Positions 17,373 through 26,500 of a DNA stretch of 64,000 nt are shown piece by piece. The notes beneath the pieces were generated by a model, which made no database searches, was not told where the DNA came from, and was given only the letters and a program-made list of their open reading frames with translations. The translations under genes and the position numbers were made by a program. The stretch's first letter is position 1. Every line of letters begins with the position of its first letter. Origin of the DNA: DASQQQ01 sp036390995 (GTDB lineage Bacteria; Actinomycetota; UBA4738; HRBIN12); assembly GCA_036390995.1 (NCBI GenBank), contig DASWAT010000111.1, positions 1 to 64,000 of the forward strand, read 5' to 3'.

Positions 17373-19073
17373 ATGATCGGACCAGGGGACCTCTCCGCTC
17401 GACGCATCGCGGAGGAGCGCCGGCGACGGCTCCCCGGTGGTTCGGCCACCCGGCGGCGACGCCCCTCGGGCCAGCCACCTCCCCTCCCGCACGTGCTCGG
17501 ACCGAGCGGACGCTTCTGGATCGTGATGCTGGGCTTGTTCGTCGTCATCCTGGTCGGCCTCGGACTGTCCGAGTCGCTCGGCGGCATGCTCGAGCGCTGG
17601 GAGGCGCGGCAGCTTGCCGGGTTGGCCGAGCTGCGCACGGGTTGGCTGACGCAGGCCATGCTCGCTGTGAACCTCCTCGCCTCGCGGTGGACGATCCGGA
17701 CCGTCAGATGGGGCACCATCCTCGCGCTGATCGCCGTCCGGCGGTGGCGACACCTCTTGCTCTTCCTGGGGAGCCTCTTCGCCGCCGAGCTCATCGCCTA
17801 CCAGCTCTCGATCGGGATCACGCGTCCGCGGCCGCTCGGGGTCGTCATCCTGGCGCCCTGGAACGGATACTCGATGCCCTCGAGACCCGTCGCCGGCTTG
17901 GCGGCGACCGGGATCGGGATCGCGTACGCGCTCGTGGTGCCCGGCCGGCCCCGCGCCGTCGCGAAATGGACGACGGGCGTCGTGGTCGGCATGCTCGTGT
18001 TCGCCCGTCTGTATCTGGGCGTCGACCATCCCACCGACGACCTCTTCGGGATGATCATCGGGGTCTCGATCCCCCTCGTCGCGTTCCGGTGGTTCGCCCC
18101 GAACGACGTGTTCCCCGTCAGCTACCGCCGCGGCAAGGCGGCACACCTGGATGTCGGAGGGCGTCGAGGGCAGGCGATCCGGGAAGCGGTGCGCGACCAG
18201 ATCGGTCTCGAGGTGCTCGAGATCAAGCCTGTCGGCCTGGAGGGTTCCGGCGGGTCGACGCCGCTTCGCCTCAAGGTTGCGGCCACCGACGACGAGCCCG
18301 AGCGGTACCTGTTCGCCAAGCTCTACGCGAAGAACCACGTGCGCGCCGACCGTTGGTACAAGCTGGGGCGCTCCATCCTCTACGGTGCGCTCGAGGACGA
18401 GACGCCGTTCGGGACGGTCCGGCGGTTCGTCGAGTACGAGGACTACACCCTCCGGTTGCTGCGCGACGCCGGCATCCCGACCCCCGCGCCGTTCGGCATC
18501 GTCGAGATCACCCCCGAGCGCGAGTACATGATCCTCATGGAGTTCTTCGCCGGCGCCGTCGAGATCGGCGAGTCGGAGGTCGACGACGGTGTCATCTCCG
18601 ACGGGTTGGCGGTGATCCGGGCGTTCTGGGACGCGGGACTCGCACACCGCGACATCAAGCCTGCCAACCTCATGGTCCGCGACGGCAAGGTCCTCGTGAT
18701 CGACGTCTTCTTCGTGCAGGTGCGTCCCTCGCCGTGGCGCCAGGCGGTCGACCTGGCGAACATGATGCTGGTCCTGGCCGTGAAGACCGACGCCGAGCGC
18801 GTGTACCGGCGCGCCCTCGAGTACTTCACGCCGGAGGAGATCGCCGAAGCGTTCGCCGCCGCCCGCGGTGTGGCCAGCCCCACACAGCTCCGGTCGGTGT
18901 TGAAGAGCGACGGCCGCGATCTCGTGAACGAGTTCCGCGCGATGGCGCCGCCTCGCGCGCCGATCTCGATCCAGCGGTGGAGCCTCCGCCGGGTGGTCCT
19001 GACCTTCGAGGTGCTGATCGGCGCGTTGATCGTCCTCAGCCTGCTGGTGAGCAACTGGGCGGTGTTCGCATGA
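17373..19073 (+). CDS. PAP2-like membrane domain fused to a protein-kinase-like domain
   Basis: 566 residues in three parts. After an Arg-rich cytoplasmic start, residues about 50-235 form a multi-helix PAP2-like domain. Its motifs are altered: RPRP near 150 lacks the preceding Lys, PSGH is replaced by PSRP near 168, and the last motif is ARLYLGVDHPTDD near 210. Residues about 250-525 form a kinase-like fold with a candidate ATP-binding Lys in FAKLYAK near 314, catalytic HRDIKPAN near 425-432, and VIDVFF near 441-446 in place of DFG, resembling RIO/LPS-kinase-type enzymes. A final hydrophobic helix lies at about 545-563. The kinase looks active, the phosphatase does not. ATGA overlap with the next lipoprotein gene. 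Confidence 0.8.
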   Translation: MIGPGDLSARRIAEERRRRLPGGSATRRRRPSGQPPPLPHVLGPSGRFWIVMLGLFVVILVGLGLSESLGGMLERWEARQLAGLAELRTGWLTQAMLAVNLLASRWTIRTVRWGTILALIAVRRWRHLLLFLGSLFAAELIAYQLSIGITRPRPLGVVILAPWNGYSMPSRPVAGLAATGIGIAYALVVPGRPRAVAKWTTGVVVGMLVFARLYLGVDHPTDDLFGMIIGVSIPLVAFRWFAPNDVFPVSYRRGKAAHLDVGGRRGQAIREAVRDQIGLEVLEIKPVGLEGSGGSTPLRLKVAATDDEPERYLFAKLYAKNHVRADRWYKLGRSILYGALEDETPFGTVRRFVEYEDYTLRLLRDAGIPTPAPFGIVEITPEREYMILMEFFAGAVEIGESEVDDGVISDGLAVIRAFWDAGLAHRDIKPANLMVRDGKVLVIDVFFVQVRPSPWRQAVDLANMMLVLAVKTDAERVYRRALEYFTPEEIAEAFAAARGVASPTQLRSVLKSDGRDLVNEFRAMAPPRAPISIQRWSLRRVVLTFEVLIGALIVLSLLVSNWAVFA

Positions 19074-19654
19074 GGGGCGGCGGAGGCATGATCGGCCGCA
19101 CACTGGTCGTCGGCGCGGTGGGGCTGACGATCGCCCTTCCCGCCTGCTCCACCGCGGGAAGCAGCGTCCCCTCGTGCGAGAGGGAGGGTAACGAGACGGT
19201 CCTGGCGGCCCAGGCGGTCCCATCGGCCACGCTCATCCCATGCGTGGATTCCCTCCCCGCAGGCTGGACGTTCGCCGGATCGCGCTCCACGAACGGCTTG
19301 GCCGAGTTCTGGCTCGACTCCGACCGGGCGGGGATCCGCGCGCTCTCCGTCACGTTGACGAGCACCTGCGACACCTCAAGGGCCGTCGAGATCACCGCGG
19401 CGGCCCCACGTCCGGGTGTCCGCATCTTCGAGGAGCCGCTCAGCCTGCCTCCGCACTTCCAGGCCGACCGTTTCGCCACGTTCCCCGGCGGCTGCGTCAC
19501 CTACCGGTTCAGGTTCACCACGGACGCGCCGGCGACCGTGGCCCTCGAGGTCGACCAGGGACTCGGCTTCGTCACCCGGGAGCGGGTGGCCGGCGCGGTG
19601 CGGCGGCTGGGACTGACGCTGTGCGGAGCCGGCGCCCCGCCCTGCCCCGGGTAG
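19070..19654 (+). CDS. Lipoprotein of unknown function
   Basis: 194 residues. N-terminal signal with lipobox ALPAC (Cys26) and several further cysteines (for example CERE, IPCVDS, STCDTS, GGCVTY, TLCGAG, PPCPG) that suggest disulfides outside the cell. The mature domain is small and beta-rich. The start codon overlaps the PAP2-kinase stop (ATGA), which points to coupled expression. I do not recognise a family. It was easy to miss because a much longer open frame covers the same bases from upstream. Confidence 0.75.
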   Translation: MRGGGGMIGRTLVVGAVGLTIALPACSTAGSSVPSCEREGNETVLAAQAVPSATLIPCVDSLPAGWTFAGSRSTNGLAEFWLDSDRAGIRALSVTLTSTCDTSRAVEITAAAPRPGVRIFEEPLSLPPHFQADRFATFPGGCVTYRFRFTTDAPATVALEVDQGLGFVTRERVAGAVRRLGLTLCGAGAPPCPG

Positions 19655-19666
19655 GCTGAGGGACCC

Positions 19667-20380
19667 GTGCTGAAGAACCATCGCCGGACGCTCCTCTACG
19701 CGGCCGGGCTCCTGGCCGCCATGGCGGTGCTCTTCGCCGCGGTGGGACGGCATCCGCCCGCCGAGACGCCGGCTACGAGCCTGCCGTTCATCGGTCGATG
19801 GGACCTCGACGTGTACCGCGCGATGGACGACATCCGGAACGTCGTGCTGTCCGGCCTCGCCCGAGCCCTGAACGTGATCGGCGGCGGGGTCGTGACGATC
19901 CCGCTCCGTGCCCTCGTGGCCGTCTGGCTGGCCGCCCGACGCCGCTGGCGGGCCTTCGCCACCTGGGCGCTCACGTGGATCACCGCCGAGGTCGTCCTGA
20001 CCGTGGCCAAGGCGTACTTCCATCGGGGGCGACCACCGGCCCCGCTGGTCGCGATCACGGGCTTCTCGTTCCCCTCCGGCCACGCCGTGGCGGCGGCGGC
20101 AACGGCCGTCGCCCTGGTCCTGGTGCTCATGCCGTCCAGCCCCAGGCGGCGCAAGTGGGAGCTGGCGGCCGTGGCGTTCGCGTTCGTGATGGCCTTCTCG
20201 CGCGTGTACCTGAATGCCCATTGGCTGTCGGACGTCGTTTCGGGAGTCCTGCTCGGCACGGGCGTGGCCCTCGGCTCGGCGGCGCTGGTCAGCGAGGTCC
20301 GCCATCACGCGCTCCGGAGGTGGCCGACCCCGGCCTCGATCCCGAGCTCGCCTACTCCGTCGCGGGCCGGAGACTCGTGA
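19667..20380 (+). CDS. PAP2 family phosphatase
   Basis: 237-residue membrane phosphatase with the complete PAP2 signature: KAYFHRGRP near residue 113, FPSGHA near 135 and SRVYLNAHWLSD near 178-189. The family dephosphorylates lipid phosphates such as phosphatidate, PGP or undecaprenyl diphosphate. About six hydrophobic helices. GTG start 12 bases after the lipoprotein stop. Its 3' end overlaps the convergent YbhN-like gene by 29 bases. The intact motifs contrast with the degenerate PAP2 domain two genes upstream. Confidence 0.88.
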   Translation: MLKNHRRTLLYAAGLLAAMAVLFAAVGRHPPAETPATSLPFIGRWDLDVYRAMDDIRNVVLSGLARALNVIGGGVVTIPLRALVAVWLAARRRWRAFATWALTWITAEVVLTVAKAYFHRGRPPAPLVAITGFSFPSGHAVAAAATAVALVLVLMPSSPRRRKWELAAVAFAFVMAFSRVYLNAHWLSDVVSGVLLGTGVALGSAALVSEVRHHALRRWPTPASIPSSPTPSRAGDS

Positions 20381-21503
20381 CGAACTCCGGCTCCTCCGGT
20401 GCCGGCCGGCGCCAGCTCTTCTTCGCGCGCCAGATCAGATAGGTGATCCCACCCAGCGGGATCTGGATGCCGTACGTGAGCCCCCGGAAGACCAAGACGG
20501 CCGCCGCGATCTGCGCGCGGAACACCTCCGGGGGGACGTCGGCATGAGACCGCCCCGCGAGGATGAGCCCACCGATGTAGCTGAGCTCGACCACACCCAG
20601 GCCGCCGGGGGTGAGCGGCAGCGCCGTGACCAAGCGCCCGAAGGCGAACACGCCCAGCACCTGGGCCCAGCCGATCTCGTGCTCGGACACCCCGACGTGC
20701 CGTAGCGCCAGCAGCAGGACGAAGTACAAGGCGAGGTGGCTCAGGACGGTGGTGAGCGTGAGGGCCACCCATCGCCCGGCCACGAGGTCGATGGTCTGAC
20801 GCCGGAAGCGCACGACCACCTCGCCGAAGTCGGAGAGCGGCGGCTTGCGGGCCAGCCGGCGCAGGAACGAGAGGGCCCCGCCCAGCAGGTCGCCGATCCG
20901 GCGGGCGAAGGCCTTCTTCCACAGCACGAGGACGAACAGCGCCACGGCGACGGCCAGGACGACCACGCCGACCGAGGCACCCACGACCAGCCCCCCGCTC
21001 GCCTGACCTTCGATCGCGAGGAGCGCGAGCGCGATCACCGGCAGTCCGAGCTTCATGAAGACGTTCCAGATCCCCGTGACCGCCACGGACAGCGCGATCG
21101 CCGAGCCGGGGAACCCCCACGAGCGGTACATCGCGTAGCCGAGGCCGACGGCCAGGTATCCACCCCCCGGGATCGTGTTGGCGACCGACGTGGTGGTCTG
21201 GTTGTTCACGGCGGCCTGCCAGAGCCCCAGACCGGGGATCGAAGCCATGTTCAGCCACCAGTAGGTGACGAGGTTGAAGATCGTCGCCGCGACCAGCGAG
21301 GCGATCTCCAGCCTCGTCATCTGGGTGATCGAGTCCCAGACCTTCGAGTAGTCCGCCAGTTTGGGGATCGCGTAGGCGAAGATCCCGACGACGAGCGCGA
21401 CCGAGACCACGATCTGGACGATCCGCTTGATCGGCCACCGACGGGGCAACCTCGCCGGGGCCTCGCGCGGAGTCGCGCCGGGGGTCCCCTCGTGGCTGGG
21501 CAT
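20352..21503 (-). CDS. YbhN/AglD-like membrane protein (LPG-synthase transmembrane region)
   Basis: 383-residue polytopic protein with about eight hydrophobic helices and the family motifs NNQTTTSVANTIPGGGYLAV and, near the C-terminus, RLVTALPLTPGGLGVVE. This is the transmembrane module of MprF-type proteins, found alone in YbhN and AglD-like proteins, linked to lipid translocation or glycolipid synthesis. ATG at 21503; an open frame continues upstream but lacks family character. Convergent with the PAP2 gene and about 40 bases after truB on the same strand. The lipid substrate is unknown. Confidence 0.85.
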   Translation of the reverse strand: MPSHEGTPGATPREAPARLPRRWPIKRIVQIVVSVALVVGIFAYAIPKLADYSKVWDSITQMTRLEIASLVAATIFNLVTYWWLNMASIPGLGLWQAAVNNQTTTSVANTIPGGGYLAVGLGYAMYRSWGFPGSAIALSVAVTGIWNVFMKLGLPVIALALLAIEGQASGGLVVGASVGVVVLAVAVALFVLVLWKKAFARRIGDLLGGALSFLRRLARKPPLSDFGEVVVRFRRQTIDLVAGRWVALTLTTVLSHLALYFVLLLALRHVGVSEHEIGWAQVLGVFAFGRLVTALPLTPGGLGVVELSYIGGLILAGRSHADVPPEVFRAQIAAAVLVFRGLTYGIQIPLGGITYLIWRAKKSWRRPAPEEPEFVTSLRPATE

Positions 21504-21541
21504 CGTGGGAGGGTAGCACCCCGGACCGGGCGGCTCCTCCG

Positions 21542-22399
21542 TCAGTCCGTCGCGAGGACCACCTCGGGGCGGGCCTTGGCCCCATCGTCGCGGTAGACGG
21601 CGATCAGCCGCCCCTCGGGTCCGAACACCGCGTACGATCCGGCGATCCCGGCGGGCCCCAGGATCGTGCCGTGGCTCGCCGCGCGTGCTTCCTCGGCGCC
21701 CAGGTCCAGCCGCGGGAGGTGGGACACGGCCACCTCGATCGGAGCTGGGGCGCTCGCACGCTCGGGCGGAACGGCTTCGTCCAGCCGGAAGGGCCCGATC
21801 GCGGTACGCACGAGCCTGGTGAGGTGCGCCCCGCACCCCAGGGCCTCGCCGACGTCGGACAGCAGCGCGCGCACGTAGGTCCCGCTCGAGCAGATCACCC
21901 TGAAGTCGACGTCGGGCGAGCGGAACGCGAGCAGCTCGAACGCGTCGACCCGGATGGGCCTCCGAGCGGCCTCCACGGTCCGTCCCGTCCGTGCGGCCTC
22001 GTACAGCTTGCGCCCCCCCACCTTCACCGCCGAGTACGCGGGCGGCCGCTGCATCGACTCCCCCACGAGCGCGGCCATCGACTCCGACACGTCACGCCGC
22101 GAGACGCGGACCTCCGACGTCCGCACGATCCGGCCCTCGGCGTCGAGCGTGTCCGTCTCTTCGCCGAGCCGAGCCGTGCCCTCGTACGTCTTCGGCAGGT
22201 CGCCGAGGAACCGTAGCAGGCGCGTGGCGCGCCCCACGCCGACCATGAGGAGCCCGGTGGCCATGGGATCGAGGGTCCCGGCATGGCCCACCTTGCGCGT
22301 GCGAAGCCTGCGGCGCACGACGTCCACGACGTCGTGCGAGGTGACGCCCTTCGGCTTGTCGACGAGCAGCAATCCCTCGGGGCGCCCGCCGTCGCTCAC
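21542..22399 (-). CDS. truB: tRNA pseudouridine(55) synthase
   Basis: Makes pseudouridine 55 in the T-loop of tRNAs. 285 residues from the GTG at 22399. The KPKGVTSHDVV motif, the catalytic Asp44 in GHAGTLDPMATG, and the later GTYVRAL and KLYEAAR stretches are all present. The start overlaps the nrnA stop (GTGA). A longer open frame to 23314 is not used because the family start is here. Confidence 0.96.
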   Translation of the reverse strand: MSDGGRPEGLLLVDKPKGVTSHDVVDVVRRRLRTRKVGHAGTLDPMATGLLMVGVGRATRLLRFLGDLPKTYEGTARLGEETDTLDAEGRIVRTSEVRVSRRDVSESMAALVGESMQRPPAYSAVKVGGRKLYEAARTGRTVEAARRPIRVDAFELLAFRSPDVDFRVICSSGTYVRALLSDVGEALGCGAHLTRLVRTAIGPFRLDEAVPPERASAPAPIEVAVSHLPRLDLGAEEARAASHGTILGPAGIAGSYAVFGPEGRLIAVYRDDGAKARPEVVLATD

Positions 22400-23376
22400 G
22401 GCCGGGAGGAGCCGTCGCCCAGTGCGTCCTGCAACTCGCGGAGGGTGAGCGCGAGCCCATGGCGGGACGTGTAGCCGGCCGCCAGCCGATGCCCGCCGCC
22501 CCCGAACCGTGAGGCGACGCCAGCGACGTCGTGTCCGCCCCGGGATCGCAAGCTGACCTTGAACCGGCCATCGCGCTGCTGCTTCACCACGGCGGCGACG
22601 TCCGCCTCGCGGGCGGTTCGGATGACGTCGATCAGGTCGTCGGTCTCGGCCGGCTCCACGCCGGCTTCGGCCAGGTCGGCCCGGGTGAGGTAGGTCCACA
22701 CGAGATCCGCCTCCGGCTCCAGCCGTAGGCGGCGCAAGACCGTCCCCAGGAGCCTCAGGTACGCGGCCCCGTTGTCCTCGTAGAGCGCCTGCGCCAGCGC
22801 TGCATGGTCGAACGGATGCTCCCGCAGCTCGGCGGCGATCCGAAGCGTCTCCGGCCGGGTGGCCGTGTACTGGAACCGTCCCGTGTCCGTGATCAGCCCG
22901 GCGTACAGGCACACAGCCACCTGATCGGGCATCTCGCCGCCGATCTCGCGGACCAGGCGGAACACCAGCTCGCAGGTGGACGAAGCGGTCCGATCGACCA
23001 GCGGGATCGTCCCAAGGCCGTCGTTGCTGGCGTGGTGGTCGATCCAGATCAGCTCCGTCGCCGTTCCGGCCGCCGCGCCCAGGACGCCCAGCCGATCCAT
23101 CGACGCCGTGTCGCACGTGACCATCACCTCCGGCGCCTCCGGGAAGTCGCCGGGAGGCACGAGGGCCTCCCGGCCGGGCAACCGCTCCAACCACCTCGGC
23201 GCCTCGAACGGGTCGTTGCCGAACGAGCACACCGTGCGAACCCCCTGCGCCCGGAGGTGGCTCGACAGCCCCAGCATGGATCCGAGGGCGTCGGGATCGG
23301 GGTTCACGTGACACGCGAGGGCGACCTCGCGCGCCTCCCGGAGCACCCGCGCGGCGTGTGCGAGCTCGTCACTCAT
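22396..23376 (-). CDS. nrnA: DHH/DHHA1 phosphoesterase (NrnA-like nano-RNase/pAp phosphatase)
   Basis: 326 residues. The N-terminal DHH domain has HVNPDPDALGS (residues 23-33), a CDTAS stretch and the signature IDHHASND. The C-terminal DHHA1 domain ends with GGGGHRLAAGY. NrnA enzymes degrade 2-5 nucleotide RNAs and dephosphorylate pAp. It sits between rbfA and truB, a common actinobacterial position, with an 8-base overlap with rbfA and a GTGA overlap with truB. Confidence 0.92.
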   Translation of the reverse strand: MSDELAHAARVLREAREVALACHVNPDPDALGSMLGLSSHLRAQGVRTVCSFGNDPFEAPRWLERLPGREALVPPGDFPEAPEVMVTCDTASMDRLGVLGAAAGTATELIWIDHHASNDGLGTIPLVDRTASSTCELVFRLVREIGGEMPDQVAVCLYAGLITDTGRFQYTATRPETLRIAAELREHPFDHAALAQALYEDNGAAYLRLLGTVLRRLRLEPEADLVWTYLTRADLAEAGVEPAETDDLIDVIRTAREADVAAVVKQQRDGRFKVSLRSRGGHDVAGVASRFGGGGHRLAAGYTSRHGLALTLRELQDALGDGSSRP

Positions 23377-23722
23377 GCTCGCCCTCGTGCAGCTCCTTCA
23401 GCAGATGCTCGATCCGCTCTGCCGTCTCCAGGGCTCGATCCTCCTCGAACTCGAGCTCCGGCAGCACCTTCATCCGGACCTGGCTCCCCACCACCTGGCG
23501 CAGGTGCGCTCGGGCGGACAGGAGCCCGGCCGCCGTGGCCCGTCGCTCGCGTTCGTCACCCATCGCCGTGTAGAAGACGCGCGCCCGCCTCAGGTCCGGC
23601 GTCATCTTCACGTACGTCACCGTCACGAAGCCGATCCGCGGATCCTTCAGCTTCGGGATCTCCTCGGCGAGGATCTCGCGGAACTCCTCCGAGACGCGGC
23701 TGGGACGGGTTCCCTCGGTCAT
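23369..23722 (-). CDS. rbfA: Ribosome-binding factor A
   Basis: 117 residues, a KH-like fold that matures the 5' end of 16S rRNA. Characteristic stretches are VSEEFREILAEEIPKLKDPRIGF and a YTAMGDERE region. The start is 3 bases after the DUF503 stop. Part of the infB-rbfA-truB run. Confidence 0.95.
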   Translation of the reverse strand: MTEGTRPSRVSEEFREILAEEIPKLKDPRIGFVTVTYVKMTPDLRRARVFYTAMGDERERRATAAGLLSARAHLRQVVGSQVRMKVLPELEFEEDRALETAERIEHLLKELHEGEHE

Positions 23723-23725
23723 CGT

Positions 23726-24019
23726 TCAGTCCTCGGGGTAGTGCAGGCTGAGACCGGTCTCGATGATCTCGACCTCCATCCACCGGTCCACGAACTTCTC
23801 CACCTCGTGCATGACCTTCTTCACGTGGTACGCCTCGTGGCCGACCGCCGAAACCGCGATCGTCGTGCGTTGCCACAGGTCGTGATGATCGACCTCGGCG
23901 ACCGCCACGTTGAACTTCGACCGGAGCGCGTTCGTCAAGGTCTTCACGACGTGCCGCTTCTCCTTCAGCGAGCCGCATCCGGGGATGCGCAGATCGAACC
24001 GTTCCAGCGCGACGAGCAT
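23726..24019 (-). CDS. DUF503 (YlxP-like) protein
   Basis: 97 residues, the usual length of the family often found between infB and rbfA. The conserved SLKEKRHVVK stretch is near residue 17 and the end matches the family pattern of a charged helix. YlxP has been linked to ribosome assembly in some bacteria, but the biochemical role is not settled. It lies 23 bases after infB. Confidence 0.9.
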   Translation of the reverse strand: MLVALERFDLRIPGCGSLKEKRHVVKTLTNALRSKFNVAVAEVDHHDLWQRTTIAVSAVGHEAYHVKKVMHEVEKFVDRWMEVEIIETGLSLHYPED

Positions 24020-24042
24020 CGACCCCCCTCGCGACCGGAGCG

Positions 24043-26226
24043 CTACAGCTCGCGGGCGACCTCGCGGACCTCATAGGCCTCGATCACGTCGCCCTCCTTC
24101 ACGTCGTTGAAGTTCTCGATCCCGATGCCGCACTCGAAGCCCTCCGCGACCTCGCGGACGTCCTCCTTGAATCGGCGGAGGGACCCGATCCGGCCGTCGT
24201 AGGCCACCACACCGTCCCGGACCACGCGGGCACGAGAGTTGCGGACGATCGTCCCCTGCAGGACGTAGCAGCCGGCCACGACCCCGACGCGCGGGACCCG
24301 GAACAAGGCTCGAACCTCTGCGCGGCCGAGCTCGATCTCCTGTTCCTCGGGCTTCAGCATGCCCGAGGCCGCGCTCCGGATGTCGTCGATGGCGTCGTAG
24401 ATGACGCGGTACAGGCGGACGTCGACCCCTTCGCGTTCGGCCATGGAGGTGGCGTTCGCGACGGGGCGCACGTTGAACCCCACGACGATGGCTCGCGATG
24501 CCATGGCCAGGGAGATGTCGCTCTCGGTGATGGCGCCGGGAGCGCTGTGGATCACGTTCACCCGGACCTCGCCCTGCGGGATCTTCGCGAACGCGTCCAG
24601 GAGCGCACCGATCGAGCCTTGCACGTCGGCCTTCACGATGAGGTTCAGCTCGGGAACCAGGGCCTCGCGCGCCTGGGCCATGAGGTCCTGGAGCGTGGGT
24701 GGGCGGGACGTAACGAGCTCGGCCGCCCGAACCTTCGCCTCGCGCTCTTGGGCGATGTGGCGGGCCTCGCGCTCGTCCTCGACCTCACGGAACTCGTCGC
24801 CGGCGTTCGGCACGGCGGACCACCCGAGGATCTGCACGGGCTTGCTCGGCCCGGCCTGCTTCACCGGCTGCATGTTCTCGTCGAGCATCGCCCGGATCTT
24901 CGCCCACGTCGTCCCGGCGACGAGCGCGTCGCCCACCTCGAGGGTCCCCCGCCGTACCAGGACGGAGGCCACCGGTCCCCTGCCCTTGTCGAGGTTCGCC
25001 TCGAGCACGCTACCCCGGGCCCGGCCCTCGGGATCGGCCTTCAACTCCTCGAGGTCGGCGACCAGCAGGATCGTCTCGAGCAACGTGTCGAGGTTCGTCC
25101 GAGCCTTCGCCGACACGTCGACGAACTCGAAGCTCCCGCCCCACTCGGCGGGAACCACACCGTGCTCGACCATCTGCTGGCGCACGCGCTGCGCATCCGC
25201 CTCTGGCTTGTCGATCTTGTTCACGGCCACGACGATCGGCACGCCCGCCGCCTTCGCGTGGTCGAGCGCTTCCACCGTCTGCGGCTTCACGCCGTCGTCC
25301 GCCGCGACCACCAGCACGACGATGTCGGTGACCTCGGCGCCACGCGCGCGCATCGCCGTGAACGCCTCGTGGCCGGGGGTGTCGATGAACGAGATCTCGC
25401 GACCGTCCACGTGGACCTGGTACGCGCCGATGTGCTGCGTGATCCCACCGAACTCCTGCGAGACGACGTCGCTGCGGCGGATCGCGTCGAGCAGGAGCGT
25501 CTTGCCGTGGTCCACGTGCCCCATCACGGTGACGACCGGCGGTCGAGGATGCAGCCGGCTCTCGTCGACCTGCTCCTCCTGCTCCTCCTCCTCCTCGATG
25601 CCCACCACGTCGGCCTCGTAGCCGAGCTCGGTGGCGAGTAGGCCGACGGCCTCGTCCGACAAGGACTGCGAGGCGGTCACCATCTCGCCCATGGTGAACA
25701 GGATCTTCACGATCTCCGCCGCGCTCTTGCCGGTCCTGTCCGCCACGTCCTGCGCGGTGGCGCCACGCACGAGCCGGAGCGCGGGCAGGGACGGCTTCTG
25801 GGGTTCAGGCCTCGACACGGGCTCGGCGGCGGGAGCCTCGGCGGGCGAGGGTTGCGTCGCAGGTGCGCGCGCCGGTGCTTCGGCGGCAGCCAACGGGGGG
25901 GCCGCCGGCTCCACATGGCGCCTGGGAGCGGCGGGCCCGGCAGCTGCCGGCGCAGAGCCGGCCCGTCCGGCGACCTTCGGGGCGGCCTCGGCGACCTTCG
26001 GCTTCTCGGTCTTCGCCTTGGGACGGGGCTTCGGCGTGGGCTCCTCGACGGCCTCCTTGATCTTCGCGGCCGGCACGGGCTTGCCACCGGAGGCTCGGAG
26101 CCGGGGGACCGCCTCGTCCGGCACGGACGACGACGCCGTGCGCCCACCGAGACCCATCTCGTCGAGGACATCGAGCAACTCCTTGCTCGAGACCCCGAGC
26201 TCCTTCGCCAGTTCGTGAACCCTCAC
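24043..26226 (-). CDS. infB: Translation initiation factor IF-2
   Basis: GTPase that brings fMet-tRNA to the 30S subunit. 727 residues: an N-terminal IF2_N segment (RVHELAKELGVSSKEL), a Pro/Ala/Lys-rich linker of about 100 residues, a second IF2_N-like motif near 165-220, then the G domain with GHVDHGKT, DTPGHEAF and NKIDKP, followed by domains II-IV. The N-terminal region is shorter than in Streptomyces. GTG start overlapping the ylxR stop (GTGA). Confidence 0.97.
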   Translation of the reverse strand: MRVHELAKELGVSSKELLDVLDEMGLGGRTASSSVPDEAVPRLRASGGKPVPAAKIKEAVEEPTPKPRPKAKTEKPKVAEAAPKVAGRAGSAPAAAGPAAPRRHVEPAAPPLAAAEAPARAPATQPSPAEAPAAEPVSRPEPQKPSLPALRLVRGATAQDVADRTGKSAAEIVKILFTMGEMVTASQSLSDEAVGLLATELGYEADVVGIEEEEEQEEQVDESRLHPRPPVVTVMGHVDHGKTLLLDAIRRSDVVSQEFGGITQHIGAYQVHVDGREISFIDTPGHEAFTAMRARGAEVTDIVVLVVAADDGVKPQTVEALDHAKAAGVPIVVAVNKIDKPEADAQRVRQQMVEHGVVPAEWGGSFEFVDVSAKARTNLDTLLETILLVADLEELKADPEGRARGSVLEANLDKGRGPVASVLVRRGTLEVGDALVAGTTWAKIRAMLDENMQPVKQAGPSKPVQILGWSAVPNAGDEFREVEDEREARHIAQEREAKVRAAELVTSRPPTLQDLMAQAREALVPELNLIVKADVQGSIGALLDAFAKIPQGEVRVNVIHSAPGAITESDISLAMASRAIVVGFNVRPVANATSMAEREGVDVRLYRVIYDAIDDIRSAASGMLKPEEQEIELGRAEVRALFRVPRVGVVAGCYVLQGTIVRNSRARVVRDGVVAYDGRIGSLRRFKEDVREVAEGFECGIGIENFNDVKEGDVIEAYEVREVAREL

Positions 26227-26498
26227 TGCCCCACTTCCCGTTCGATGTCGGCCCTTAGCCTAGCGGCTTCCTCCGGTTGCAGACCCGTCCGCAACGCCCT
26301 CGCGAGCCCGCCTCGGGTCATCGCCGTCTCCGCGCACTCCCGATCGGGGTGCAGGTAGGCGCCGCGTCCCGGCACCCGGCCCTGCGGGTCGAGCATCACG
26401 GTCCCGTCGGTCCGGCGAGCCAGCCGAACCAGCGAGCCTTTGGCTGCCCGGCCCCGGCACCCGACGCAGGTCCGTTCCGGCTCCGTGCGCTTGCGCAC
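26223..26498 (-). CDS. ylxR: YlxR (DUF448) nucleic-acid-binding protein
   Basis: 91 residues. The N-terminal signature is RTCVGCRGRAAKGSLVRL, followed by GRGAYLHPDRECAE. The family sits between nusA and infB across Gram-positive bacteria and is reported to act as an RNA- or nucleoid-associated regulator. GTG start two bases after the nusA stop. Confidence 0.92.
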   Translation of the reverse strand: MRKRTEPERTCVGCRGRAAKGSLVRLARRTDGTVMLDPQGRVPGRGAYLHPDRECAETAMTRGGLARALRTGLQPEEAARLRADIEREVGQ

Positions 26499-26500
26499 GC

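Noticed and set aside
16472..19654. A continuous plus-strand frame of about 1060 codons
   Set aside because: Most of it is a shadow of the binding lipoprotein and PAP2-kinase genes in another frame, Arg-rich and without motifs. Only its last 194 codons, from the ATG at 19070, code for a real lipoprotein.
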